In this document: piece by piece, positions 1 to 6,044 of the stretch
Layout of the letters: each line of letters opens with the position of its first letter
Numbering within the stretch: the first letter of the stretch is position 1
Source: Planctomycetota bacterium
GTDB lineage: Bacteria > Planctomycetota > Phycisphaerae > WQYP01
NCBI GenBank assembly: GCA_021780285.1
Contig: JAJXZA010000283.1
Location: 1 to 6,044 of the forward strand
Reading direction: 5' to 3'
DNA: 6,044 nucleotides
Translations under genes and position numbers: made by a program
Notes under the pieces: generated by a model
What the model was told of the DNA's origin: nothing
The model's input: only the letters and a program-made list of their open reading frames with translations
Databases searched by the model: none

Positions 1-579
1 GATCGGTTGGCGCGTAGGCCGCCAGTGATACCGCGCCGCCGACAGCGGACAATCGCTTTGGCCGATGTTTTCGCCATAGGTAAAGTGATGCGTATGGCCG
101 TCGAGCGCCGCAATAACGGCCGCGTCGCCGCGCTCGACCTGTATCTGCGATACCACGGGGTCGGTTTCCCAATAAATGCGTACGGGGCAGCGTGCATGCT
201 CGGGCAGAAGCTCCTGTGCTCCGGTGACATTAAGCATAACATCGGCGGACTGGTACAGATCACTGATTTGCAGCTCAGAGAGGCCCCAACATCGGCCGCC
301 CTCGTAGCGTCCGCGAAAGGCCCAGCAGTCTTTCAGGCCGAACTGCTCCAGCACAGGAGCGATACGCGACACGTTATACTCGGCGTCGGGCGTACAGTCG
401 GCCAGAGCGGGGTTATAAACCCAACGTGACGAATCTTCTATATAAACCGGATCGTAGCCCAACCGCCGCAGCCCCAGCATAAAATGCAAAAATTGCCAGG
501 TGACACCCGCCAGCGGGTACCAGAACAAAATGCCAGATACGATGATCCGCGGCTTGGAGCCGACTGGTTTAATCTGCAC
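1..579 (-). CDS. Probable GT-B-like glycosyltransferase, N-terminal 193 residues (3'-partial)
   Basis: An uninterrupted frame runs from a GTG at 577-579 to the window edge. It begins (V/M)QIKPVGSKPRIIVSG, a beta strand entering a glycine-containing loop, then YPLAGVTWQF, a helix (HFMLGLRRLGYDP) and strand VYIEDS, a Rossmann-like start as in GT-B glycosyltransferases. Further marks are SELQISDLYQSADVMLNVTG (101-120), IYWETDPV (135-142), HHFTYGENIG (164-173) and WRPTRQPI (186-193). These resemble a family of bacterial proteins usually called glycosyltransferase or hypothetical; this is recalled, not searched. The C-terminal half, where GT-B enzymes bind the sugar nucleotide, is missing, so activity cannot be judged. 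GTG is preferred because it overlaps the upstream stop by 11 bp and has AGAGGA 5 nt before it; the first in-frame ATG (codon 34) would remove the first strand and loop. The role in adding a sugar to the operon's glycan is inferred from context. Confidence 0.72.
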   Translation of the reverse strand, partial: MQIKPVGSKPRIIVSGILFWYPLAGVTWQFLHFMLGLRRLGYDPVYIEDSSRWVYNPALADCTPDAEYNVSRIAPVLEQFGLKDCWAFRGRYEGGRCWGLSELQISDLYQSADVMLNVTGAQELLPEHARCPVRIYWETDPVVSQIQVERGDAAVIAALDGHTHHFTYGENIGQSDCPLSAARYHWRPTRQPI

Positions 580-1159
580 GCGATTCCTCTTTGACAAGAC
601 ACCGGACAAACCGAGCCGGATTGCCGGCATACACCGCATATGCGGGCACATGACCGCTCACCACAGAACGAGCGCCGATGACAGCGCCATCTTCAATAAC
701 CGTGCCGGGCAGAATGCAGCAATCAAAACCGATCCAAACATTATTGCCGATGCTTACCGGCCTGGCATCTACCGGCGCCAGCGCCGCCGGATCGCGCGAT
801 GCGGCGAAGCGCTGCAGCATTGCGCGGCGCGCCGCCGCATCGCGGGAAGCCCGGTAGTTATCCATGATGACAACATTCCATGAAATCAGCCCGTAGTCGC
901 CGATGCTTACATTTGAATCACAAATGAGCCACAAACCATTAAGCAGCGTACAGCGACCGGCGCTGAAAGCGCCTTGCTCCCCCATGTCAAACATGCAACC
1001 TATATAGGCTGAACACCCCTCGCCCAACACCACTCCCCGGGGGCGACGACTGCGATACAAATGAAAGCTGTAAGAGGTCTCGACATAACAGCCCGGCTGC
1101 ATCACCACGTTGTCGGGTATGACGCCATTGTGCCAGTCACCAGAGATTGTGCGGCTCAT
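569..1159 (-). CDS. Hexapeptide-repeat acyltransferase paralogue lacking the canonical catalytic His
   Basis: This 196-residue left-handed beta-helix protein is a full-length paralogue of the gene just upstream. From SIGDY (86-90) to GNPARFV (179-185) the two align without gaps; over the last 53 residues of that alignment 28 are identical by hand count. It shares WNVVI, RPV.IG.NV.IG and SVV. The loop that carries DTDFHP in the sister reads MDNYRA here (99-104), so Ala104 faces the sister's His105 and no histidine lies nearby. The rest of the loop is Arg/Ala-rich (104-130) with a short internal duplication. Residues 26-56 include YSFHLYRSRRP and several cysteines. It may use another catalytic residue, be a binding or structural partner of its sister in mixed trimers, or be a specialised subfamily with its own mechanism; I cannot decide from sequence. 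The start is supported by GGGGAGA 7 nt upstream and the TGATG overlap. The 3' end overlaps the next gene by 11 bp. Confidence 0.83.
   Translation of the reverse strand: MSRTISGDWHNGVIPDNVVMQPGCYVETSYSFHLYRSRRPRGVVLGEGCSAYIGCMFDMGEQGAFSAGRCTLLNGLWLICDSNVSIGDYGLISWNVVIMDNYRASRDAAARRAMLQRFAASRDPAALAPVDARPVSIGNNVWIGFDCCILPGTVIEDGAVIGARSVVSGHVPAYAVYAGNPARFVRCLVKEESRAD
585..590 (-). promoter_or_regulatory. Shine-Dalgarno sequence deciding the GTG start at 579
   Basis: AGAGGA on the minus strand lies 5 nt before the GTG, inside the 3' end of the upstream acyltransferase gene. It supports the GTG over the later in-frame ATG, and ribosomes ending the upstream gene could restart here because the two genes overlap by 11 bp. 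Confidence 0.6.
781..850 (-). repeat. Imperfect 22-bp direct repeat inside the second acyltransferase
   Basis: Two 22-bp copies (829-850 and 781-802) match at 19 positions and start 48 bp apart, in frame. They encode ASRDAAA and ASRDPAA (residues 104-110 and 120-126), in the loop where the sister enzyme has its catalytic histidine. The loop has the same length as in the sister, so a simple insertion by duplication is not the whole explanation; GC-rich Ala/Arg codon bias may also produce it by chance. Confidence 0.45.
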
Positions 1160-1743
1160 CAGACGGTCTCCCCGTCCTGTGGGGCGACGGGCTTGGCCGG
1201 GTTGCCTCCCACGTGCGCACCGGCCGCCACGTCGCGCGTTACCACACTGCCCGGCTCAATCCAGGCGCCATCGCCGATACGCACGCCCTTGAGTATGGTT
1301 GCGTTAGGCCCAATATACACATTGCTGCCAATGTGTACGGGCCGACACTCCACACTCGGGCGGGGCCGATCTTTACCGATCGGCGAGCAGGCCAAAGCAT
1401 CGGCGACGCGCTGGGCCGGCGCCAGCGGATGAAAATCGGTGTCGGCAATAACCACGTTCCATCCAATAAGCACATAATCGCCGATTTTTATTTGCTCGTC
1501 GCACATTAAGATTGCATTGGTCAGGCAGCAGAACCGCCCAATACTGATGCGTCCCTGCGGTCCTACCGAAAGCTGCACGCCATCGAGCGTGCTGCTTTCG
1601 CCAACGGTCAGGCCGTCAGCATGCTGCGAACGAAAGCGCCGCAGCGCCGCAGTGCCGCGAATGACCACGCCCCGCCCCACAACCACGCCCGCCGGCAGGC
1701 TGCCGCCGTCCCATACAGGCTGGTTTGCCGCCGACTCGCTCAT
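1159..1743 (-). CDS. Hexapeptide-repeat (left-handed beta-helix) acyltransferase, catalytic His present
   Basis: This 194-residue protein has imperfect hexapeptide repeats of the left-handed beta-helix type: ISIGRF, IKIGDY, VHIGSN, VYIGPN, VRIGDG and SVVTRD, ending in GNPAKPV, the usual end of this fold. The family (maltose/galactoside/serine O-acetyltransferase, NodL and WbbJ-like) works as trimers and usually transfers acetyl from acetyl-CoA to a sugar hydroxyl. The DTDFHP motif (101-106) supplies His105 at the position of the family's catalytic base, so the enzyme is probably active. The acceptor is likely a sugar of the glycan made by this operon, which is an inference from context. The ATG is supported by GGAGG 4 nt upstream, by the ATGA overlap with the exporter stop, and by alignment of the N-terminus with its downstream paralogue from Trp11 (both have W..G..P..VV). 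The protein is about the usual size for the family. Its stop shares one base with the next start (TGATG). Confidence 0.85.
   Translation of the reverse strand: MSESAANQPVWDGGSLPAGVVVGRGVVIRGTAALRRFRSQHADGLTVGESSTLDGVQLSVGPQGRISIGRFCCLTNAILMCDEQIKIGDYVLIGWNVVIADTDFHPLAPAQRVADALACSPIGKDRPRPSVECRPVHIGSNVYIGPNATILKGVRIGDGAWIEPGSVVTRDVAAGAHVGGNPAKPVAPQDGETV
1167..1173 (-). promoter_or_regulatory. Shine-Dalgarno sequence for the second acyltransferase
   Basis: GGGGAGA on the minus strand sits 7 nt before the ATG at 1159, within the last codons of the first acyltransferase. With the TGATG stop/start overlap it points to translational coupling of the two paralogues, and so perhaps to matched amounts of each. 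Confidence 0.6.
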
Positions 1744-3683
1744 GGAGCCTCCGCCGCAGGATCGCCGTGCTGGAGCCGATACAAAGATTGATACAGCCCG
1801 GGCTTTTTAATCAACGCTTCGTGGGTGCCGCGCTGTACCACGCGTCCGCGCTCGAGCACAATTATTTGATCCACAAAGCGAACAGTCGAAAAGTGGTGCG
1901 ATATGATAATGGTGGTTCGGCCGGCCATAAGCCGCCGCAGCGAGACCAGCAGATCGGCCTCGGTTTGTGCATCCAGCCCGGTGGTGGGTTCATCGAGCAC
2001 AATGATCTGGGCGTCTTTTAAGAACGCCCGCGCCAGCGAAATCCGCTGCTTTTGTCCGCCGGACAGCAGCACCCCACGCTCGCCCACCGGCGTGTCAAAC
2101 CTCTGCGGAAGCGATTGAATAAACTCCCATGCGCCGGCAGAACGCGCGGCCGCCTCTAAATCAGCCCCGGAGGCGTGCGGCCGCGAATACAGAATATTTT
2201 CGCCGATGGAGGCATCAAATAAAACCGGCTCCTGAGGCACAATGGCAATGTTGCACCGCAGAGATTCAAGCGTAATACCTCGAATGTCGCCGCCGTCCAG
2301 AGTAATGCATCCGGCAACTGGATCGTAAAACCGCACCAGCAGCGACGCGAGCGTTGTCTTACCGGCGCCCGACGGCCCAACCAGCGCTATGGCCGAGCCG
2401 GGCGGCATACGCAGGTCAATTTCGCTGAGTACCGGTACCCCGGGACGATATTCAAAGCTGACTTTATTCAGCGCCACTTCGCCCCGCGGCCGATGGTTTA
2501 GCGTGCGAGCGTTGGGCGCATCGGACACGCTTGAATGCCGATCTAAAATTTCGAATACACGCCGCGCCCCCGCCACCGATCCCTGAATGGAATTGGCCGT
2601 ATAAGAAAGCGTTTCAAGCGGCTTAAAAAGCATGGCCGCATAACCGGCAAGCAGCACCACATCGCCGGCGCTCATTTGCCCGGCAATCACACGCCTTGCC
2701 GCCAGCCATACCACTGCCGCCGTGCCCAAAGCAAATAAAATCGCCACGCCGCTTTGCGCCGCGGTTTGCAATACCGTCAGCCGCAGGCTTGCCGAAAGAC
2801 TTTTTGACGCCTGTTGGGCAAACCGGTCGGACTCAAAGGCTTCTCGGCCAAAGGCCTGCACCGCCCGAATGCCGACAAGGGTCTGCTGTACACGGGTGCT
2901 TACACCGCTCTCGTGCTCATGCACCATGGTCGAAAGTTCTGTGGTGGGCTTTTCCAACCGGCGAATAAGCACCACCAGAATGATGGCAACCAGCAGGGTC
3001 ACCAAGCCAATGCTCCAATCCTGGCGAACCATCACAAAAGCTATGCCGACCAGCGTAACCGTAGCGGTAATGCCCGGAACCAAGCCTTGATTAAACAGAC
3101 TTTGCACTGAATAGGTGTCCCAGGTGACACGATACAGCGAATCTCCAACCGTGCTTGCGTCGTGAAAACTCACGGGAAGCCGCTGTATATGATCGAACAT
3201 ACGGCATCGCAGTTTAAACACCATGCGCAATCCGGCGGCAACCAGCACCCAAGTGCTTAGCAGATTGATCCCTGCGCTTATAACGCTTATAAGCAGCAGC
3301 CCAAGACAAAGCACAGAAATATACGCCAACTTAGCCGCATGCGGGCCAGCGCCCTGCGGTAAGCCGCTGGCGATCTGCGCGAGCAGCGGCGGCGGCTTTG
3401 TTGCGCCAGTTAGAGCATCCACAATAAATTTCAGCGGCCATGGCTGCAGCAACCCCACCAATGCCCCTGTAAGCATCAGAGCCAGACCTGCACAAATAGA
3501 CCAAAATTCACCGCGCACCGCAATTCGCAGCAGTCGTATTGCGACAGCGAATGCGCCGGGCGGCCGTTTGGCAACGGATTCCACTACGCTTGCCGACGGT
3601 TTCGCCGCCACTGCGAAAGCGACTGGTGAACCCGCCGCGGTGTTAACGCTTTCACAGGTGGTATCGTTTGCGGCGCGGTTCAT
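1740..3683 (-). CDS. ABC exporter, fused transmembrane and ATPase domains (MsbA-like half-transporter)
   Basis: This 647-residue protein has the usual type IV ABC exporter order. A polar, Ala/Ser/Val-rich N-terminal extension (about 1-50) precedes six predicted membrane helices near 58-80, 120-146, 201-219, 223-241, 304-328 and 339-356. The nucleotide-binding domain follows from about 403. All ATPase motifs are intact: Walker A GPSGAGKTT (436-444, Lys442), Q-loop Gln484, signature LSGGQ (540-544), Walker B IIVLDEP (Asp564, Glu565), D-loop GLDA and the H-loop His596 in ISHH. It should therefore work as a homodimer in the inner membrane and hydrolyse ATP. The length is somewhat above the usual 580-600 because of the N-terminal extension. 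Its place between glycosyltransferase and acyltransferase genes suggests it exports the glycan or glycolipid made here, but MsbA-like sequences also export lipids, peptides and drugs, so the substrate is inferred. The ATG start has GGAGAG 4 nt upstream and overlaps the preceding stop; the stop overlaps the next start, both as ATGA. Confidence 0.93.
   Translation of the reverse strand: MNRAANDTTCESVNTAAGSPVAFAVAAKPSASVVESVAKRPPGAFAVAIRLLRIAVRGEFWSICAGLALMLTGALVGLLQPWPLKFIVDALTGATKPPPLLAQIASGLPQGAGPHAAKLAYISVLCLGLLLISVISAGINLLSTWVLVAAGLRMVFKLRCRMFDHIQRLPVSFHDASTVGDSLYRVTWDTYSVQSLFNQGLVPGITATVTLVGIAFVMVRQDWSIGLVTLLVAIILVVLIRRLEKPTTELSTMVHEHESGVSTRVQQTLVGIRAVQAFGREAFESDRFAQQASKSLSASLRLTVLQTAAQSGVAILFALGTAAVVWLAARRVIAGQMSAGDVVLLAGYAAMLFKPLETLSYTANSIQGSVAGARRVFEILDRHSSVSDAPNARTLNHRPRGEVALNKVSFEYRPGVPVLSEIDLRMPPGSAIALVGPSGAGKTTLASLLVRFYDPVAGCITLDGGDIRGITLESLRCNIAIVPQEPVLFDASIGENILYSRPHASGADLEAAARSAGAWEFIQSLPQRFDTPVGERGVLLSGGQKQRISLARAFLKDAQIIVLDEPTTGLDAQTEADLLVSLRRLMAGRTTIIISHHFSTVRFVDQIIVLERGRVVQRGTHEALIKKPGLYQSLYRLQHGDPAAEAP
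1748..1752 (-). promoter_or_regulatory. Shine-Dalgarno sequence for the first acyltransferase
   Basis: GGAGG on the minus strand lies 4 nt before the ATG at 1743, inside the end of the ABC exporter gene, whose stop forms an ATGA overlap with this start. The spacing is slightly short but the core is perfect. Confidence 0.6.
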
Positions 3684-6044
3684 CGTTCTCTCCGCAGTTC
3701 AATTTCGCCTGGAGCCGCACGACCAACGTAATTAAACAGCAAAGCCATGGCCCCACCCGCATCCATTGAAGCCCGCAAGGCCAGTATGGCCGCGGCAAAC
3801 AGCAGCGGCACTCCCCCCGGCCAGGCACGAGCGCCGATATTCAGCAGGCCCAGAAGTGCCAGCACCAGCACACACGCCAGGTAAAACTTAGGAAACACCG
3901 GCCACGAGCGCCATCGCACCAACTGTTTGCCGTTGCCATGCTCTTCGATGGCCATGCGTACACGAATGCTGCCAAAGACGCCACTGCGGAATGCCAGGTC
4001 CCAGCGGTCAAAATCGCCGCCTCTTCGCACGCACACGCCCTGCTTTTTCAGATAGAGTTCAAAATCGGCCAGCCGGTCGGCAGCGCTTCGCCAGGTTTCG
4101 CTCCATACGGCGAACTCGCGCGGTACCGGCATGTCGAGACCGCGGGGAAAGCGCATGCGCCATGGCGTAAGCCCCCGTGATAATCGGCCGCTCAATCGCG
4201 CCACCGGCTGCACGAGATAGCAGTACATTGTCAACAAGCGCAGCTTCAGCCGCTGGCCGCGGGTGCGCGGTATTTCATCAAAAGCGCTGTAAAAAGCTCC
4301 TATCACAGCCTGCAGCAATGTTGCCAGAACAGCCGCCGCCAAAATCAACCCGAGCAAAATCGGGTGCTGGTACAGCCCTACCATAAAGAGCAAGCTGAGA
4401 ACCAGCACCCCAAGGTACCATTCCGGCATCATCGCCAGCGAGGTAATGATATTGGGCGATCCCGGATACACCGATTGAAACAGAGCCGTACCCCATGTGC
4501 CATGAAATATGCGACGCCGCCCCCAATTTAAAAACTCCCAGATTCCCGGCCCATAGATGCGCCCACGCCAACTGATGTGCCCAAAGGCGTTGTAGCGCTC
4601 GGGCCACCTGCGTTCCAGCATGGCTTCGGCCTTGCCATAATTAAGCTGCTGTCGCCAATAGGCCCGCAGGCTGTTGCGCCGCTTGTGCCACACCACCGCC
4701 CCCGGCGAAAAGCCAAGTTTGCCGCCTTTTTCCTGCAGGCGCCAACACAAATCAACATCGTCGCCTGCGATGCGAAATTGCGGATCAAACCCGCCCACGG
4801 CCCGCAGCGCCTTGGTTAAAAACGCCATGTTGCACCCGGGGATGTGTTCCGCTTCGGTGTCGGTTATCAAAACATGAAGAGGGCCGCCCGGCGAATGGGC
4901 CACCGCATCGGCGATGTACCCCTCTCCCGGCGGGGCAATGTTAGGTCCGCCGACGCCCACATACTTGCCCGTGCGAAAGGCGCTGACGAGGTACATGAGC
5001 CAGTTTGGCTCGGGCGCGGCGTCATCGTCAACGTATGCCACAATTTCGCCGGTGGCCGCCTCCAGCCCTACATTGCGGGCAGCGCTTAACCCCTGATTCT
5101 TACAACGAATGAGTTTCACCGGGTACTGCTGAACAATTTCGGCGAGTTGGTCCGTCGAGCCATCATCCACCACAATGACTTCCACGTCCGGATAGCGCAG
5201 GTTTTGCACGCTGTCAAGGCAGTAGCGAATGGTGCGTGAACCGTTGTAACTGCAGACAACAACCGTTACGCGAGGCCAATGCGCATCAGGCCCAAACGGA
5301 ATGCGACCGTACGCCTCCCGCACTGCGGTCAGCGCCGGCTTTTCGTCGCGGCTGCGGGTCACGAGTCCGAAGTGCCAATCTAAAATGTCGCAGCCGCCGC
5401 GGAACCACTCATCCGTCCATGCAAATACAAACGCACCGGTGCATCCACCATGAAACACGCGTCTGATCTGCCAGGCCAGGCTTGCCGCCTGCTCGCGTTC
5501 GCCTTTGCTGCCGCTGTCAAGCCCGATTTCGGCCAGCACCAGCGGTTTATCACCGGCTATGTTGTGCAAACGACTGATATACCGCGAAAGCTTGTCTCGC
5601 GTTTCAAGGTAGACGTTCATGGCCACAAAATCAACAAATGGCAGATGCAGATATTCAGTAGTCGGGTAATTTACATAGGTAACCAAAGCGTCGGGCGCAA
5701 CCGTCTTTGCAATGTCGTAAAGCTCATGCAGAAATCGCTCGATCCGGCGATGCCCATACCAGCGAACAATGGTCGCGGGAATTTCGTTGCCAATGGCCAA
5801 GCCCAAAAGGGCCGAATGCCCCTTACAGGCTGCCGCACCGTCGCGCACTACGCCGACGATTCGGGCTCGCACTTTCGGCTCGTCCAAAAAGGCCAGATGT
5901 TGTTCCCACGGCATGCCGACCAACACCCAAAGGCCATGCGACTCGGCAATATCCAGCAGCCAGCGAGGCGGAATGGTATATACGCGCACGGCATTGATGC
6001 CATTGGCGCTCATCAACGAAAAATCGCGTTCCACTACCTCCGGG
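3680..6044 (-). CDS. Membrane-anchored glycosidase (TIM barrel)-family 2 glycosyltransferase fusion, 5'-partial
   Basis: Residues are counted from the GTG at 6034. Residues 1-245 look like a clan-A TIM-barrel glycosidase (GH2/GH5-like): GNEIP gives a candidate acid/base Glu84, LAEIG a candidate nucleophile Glu169, and FAWTDEW the usual strand-8 Trp206. Residues 255-500 form a GT2 (GT-A) domain with VTVVVCSYNG, VVDDGSTD (Asp290/291), a DDD metal/nucleotide motif (336-338) and GDDVDLCWRL (Asp425/426, probable base). Hydrophobic segments lie at about 538-582 (two helices) and 715-757 (two helices), around a soluble stretch of about 130 residues that I do not recognise. No membrane segment separates glycosidase from transferase, so both should lie on the same, cytoplasmic side. 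It probably transfers a sugar to a growing glycan; the glycosidase role (trimming or transglycosylation) is inferred. The true start is probably beyond the window: the frame stays open to the edge, and the visible GTG has GGAGG only 2 nt away. The stop overlaps the exporter start (ATGA). Confidence 0.88.
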   Translation of the reverse strand, partial: PEVVERDFSLMSANGINAVRVYTIPPRWLLDIAESHGLWVLVGMPWEQHLAFLDEPKVRARIVGVVRDGAAACKGHSALLGLAIGNEIPATIVRWYGHRRIERFLHELYDIAKTVAPDALVTYVNYPTTEYLHLPFVDFVAMNVYLETRDKLSRYISRLHNIAGDKPLVLAEIGLDSGSKGEREQAASLAWQIRRVFHGGCTGAFVFAWTDEWFRGGCDILDWHFGLVTRSRDEKPALTAVREAYGRIPFGPDAHWPRVTVVVCSYNGSRTIRYCLDSVQNLRYPDVEVIVVDDGSTDQLAEIVQQYPVKLIRCKNQGLSAARNVGLEAATGEIVAYVDDDAAPEPNWLMYLVSAFRTGKYVGVGGPNIAPPGEGYIADAVAHSPGGPLHVLITDTEAEHIPGCNMAFLTKALRAVGGFDPQFRIAGDDVDLCWRLQEKGGKLGFSPGAVVWHKRRNSLRAYWRQQLNYGKAEAMLERRWPERYNAFGHISWRGRIYGPGIWEFLNWGRRRIFHGTWGTALFQSVYPGSPNIITSLAMMPEWYLGVLVLSLLFMVGLYQHPILLGLILAAAVLATLLQAVIGAFYSAFDEIPRTRGQRLKLRLLTMYCYLVQPVARLSGRLSRGLTPWRMRFPRGLDMPVPREFAVWSETWRSAADRLADFELYLKKQGVCVRRGGDFDRWDLAFRSGVFGSIRVRMAIEEHGNGKQLVRWRSWPVFPKFYLACVLVLALLGLLNIGARAWPGGVPLLFAAAILALRASMDAGGAMALLFNYVGRAAPGEIELRRER
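3688..3693 (-). promoter_or_regulatory. Shine-Dalgarno sequence for the ABC exporter
   Basis: GGAGAG on the minus strand lies 4 nt before the ATG at 3683, within the final codons of the glycosidase-glycosyltransferase gene. It supports this ATG and the long N-terminal extension of the exporter. Confidence 0.6.

Noticed and set aside
7..429. Plus-strand ORF of 140 codons
   Set aside because: It lies antisense to the well-supported minus-strand glycosyltransferase-like frame, has no recognisable motif and is typical of GC-rich shadow frames.
781..860. GC-rich palindrome-like stretch as a possible terminator
   Set aside because: It is inside a coding gene, has no T-tract and its symmetry follows from repeated Ala/Arg codons.
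500..883. Plus-strand ORF of 127 codons
   Set aside because: Antisense to the second acyltransferase and the start of the next gene; the product is Arg/Ala/His-rich with no domain.
1061..1509. Overlapping plus-strand ORFs of 120-123 codons opposite the two acyltransferases
   Set aside because: They occupy different frames opposite clear hexapeptide-repeat genes and show no family motif.
3223..3735. Plus-strand ORF of 170 codons
   Set aside because: It is the longest antisense frame, but it covers the conserved membrane region of the exporter and its protein shows only compositional bias.
4278..4607. Minus-strand 109-codon ORF with hydrophobic stretches
   Set aside because: Out-of-frame reading of the membrane-helix region of the fusion protein, which is open in its own frame throughout.
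1..6044. Promoter or internal terminator within the operon
   Set aside because: Every gene overlaps the next, and I saw no convincing hairpin with a T-tract at any junction; promoter boxes inside coding sequence could not be told from chance.

Overview
The window is a piece of one tightly packed operon, read entirely on the minus strand (from high to low coordinates), with no intergenic DNA. It carries five genes, two of them cut by the window edges. In transcription order they are: a large glycosidase-glycosyltransferase fusion (3680-6044, 5' end missing), an ABC exporter with fused membrane and ATPase domains (1740-3683), two tandem paralogous left-handed beta-helix acyltransferases (1159-1743 and 569-1159), and the N-terminal 193 residues of a probable GT-B-like glycosyltransferase (1-579, 3' end missing). 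All four gene junctions are start/stop overlaps: ATGA, ATGA, TGATG and an 11-bp overlap with a GTG start. Each internal start has a purine-rich Shine-Dalgarno-like sequence 4-7 nt upstream. This suggests one transcript with translational coupling.

The gene content points to assembly, O-acyl decoration and export of a surface or secreted glycan or glycolipid. The fusion protein carries an N-terminal clan-A-type TIM-barrel glycosidase domain with both candidate catalytic glutamates. A family-2 glycosyltransferase domain and two pairs of membrane helices with a soluble domain between them follow. The exporter resembles MsbA-type half-transporters. The acyltransferases would modify the glycan, and the last gene would add or modify a sugar. 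The substrate cannot be deduced from the sequence, and no sugar-nucleotide synthesis, polymerase or flippase gene lies in the window.

The organism is a bacterium of moderately high GC (high 50s percent by eye) with standard code and ordinary Shine-Dalgarno signals. An exopolysaccharide-type cluster of this kind suits a Gram-negative environmental bacterium (for example Proteobacteria, Acidobacteria, Planctomycetes or Verrucomicrobia), but nothing here fixes the phylum. There are no RNA genes, mobile elements, CRISPR arrays, promoters or terminators that I can support. The most notable points are the glycosidase-glycosyltransferase fusion, and the second acyltransferase, which lacks the catalytic histidine its sister retains.
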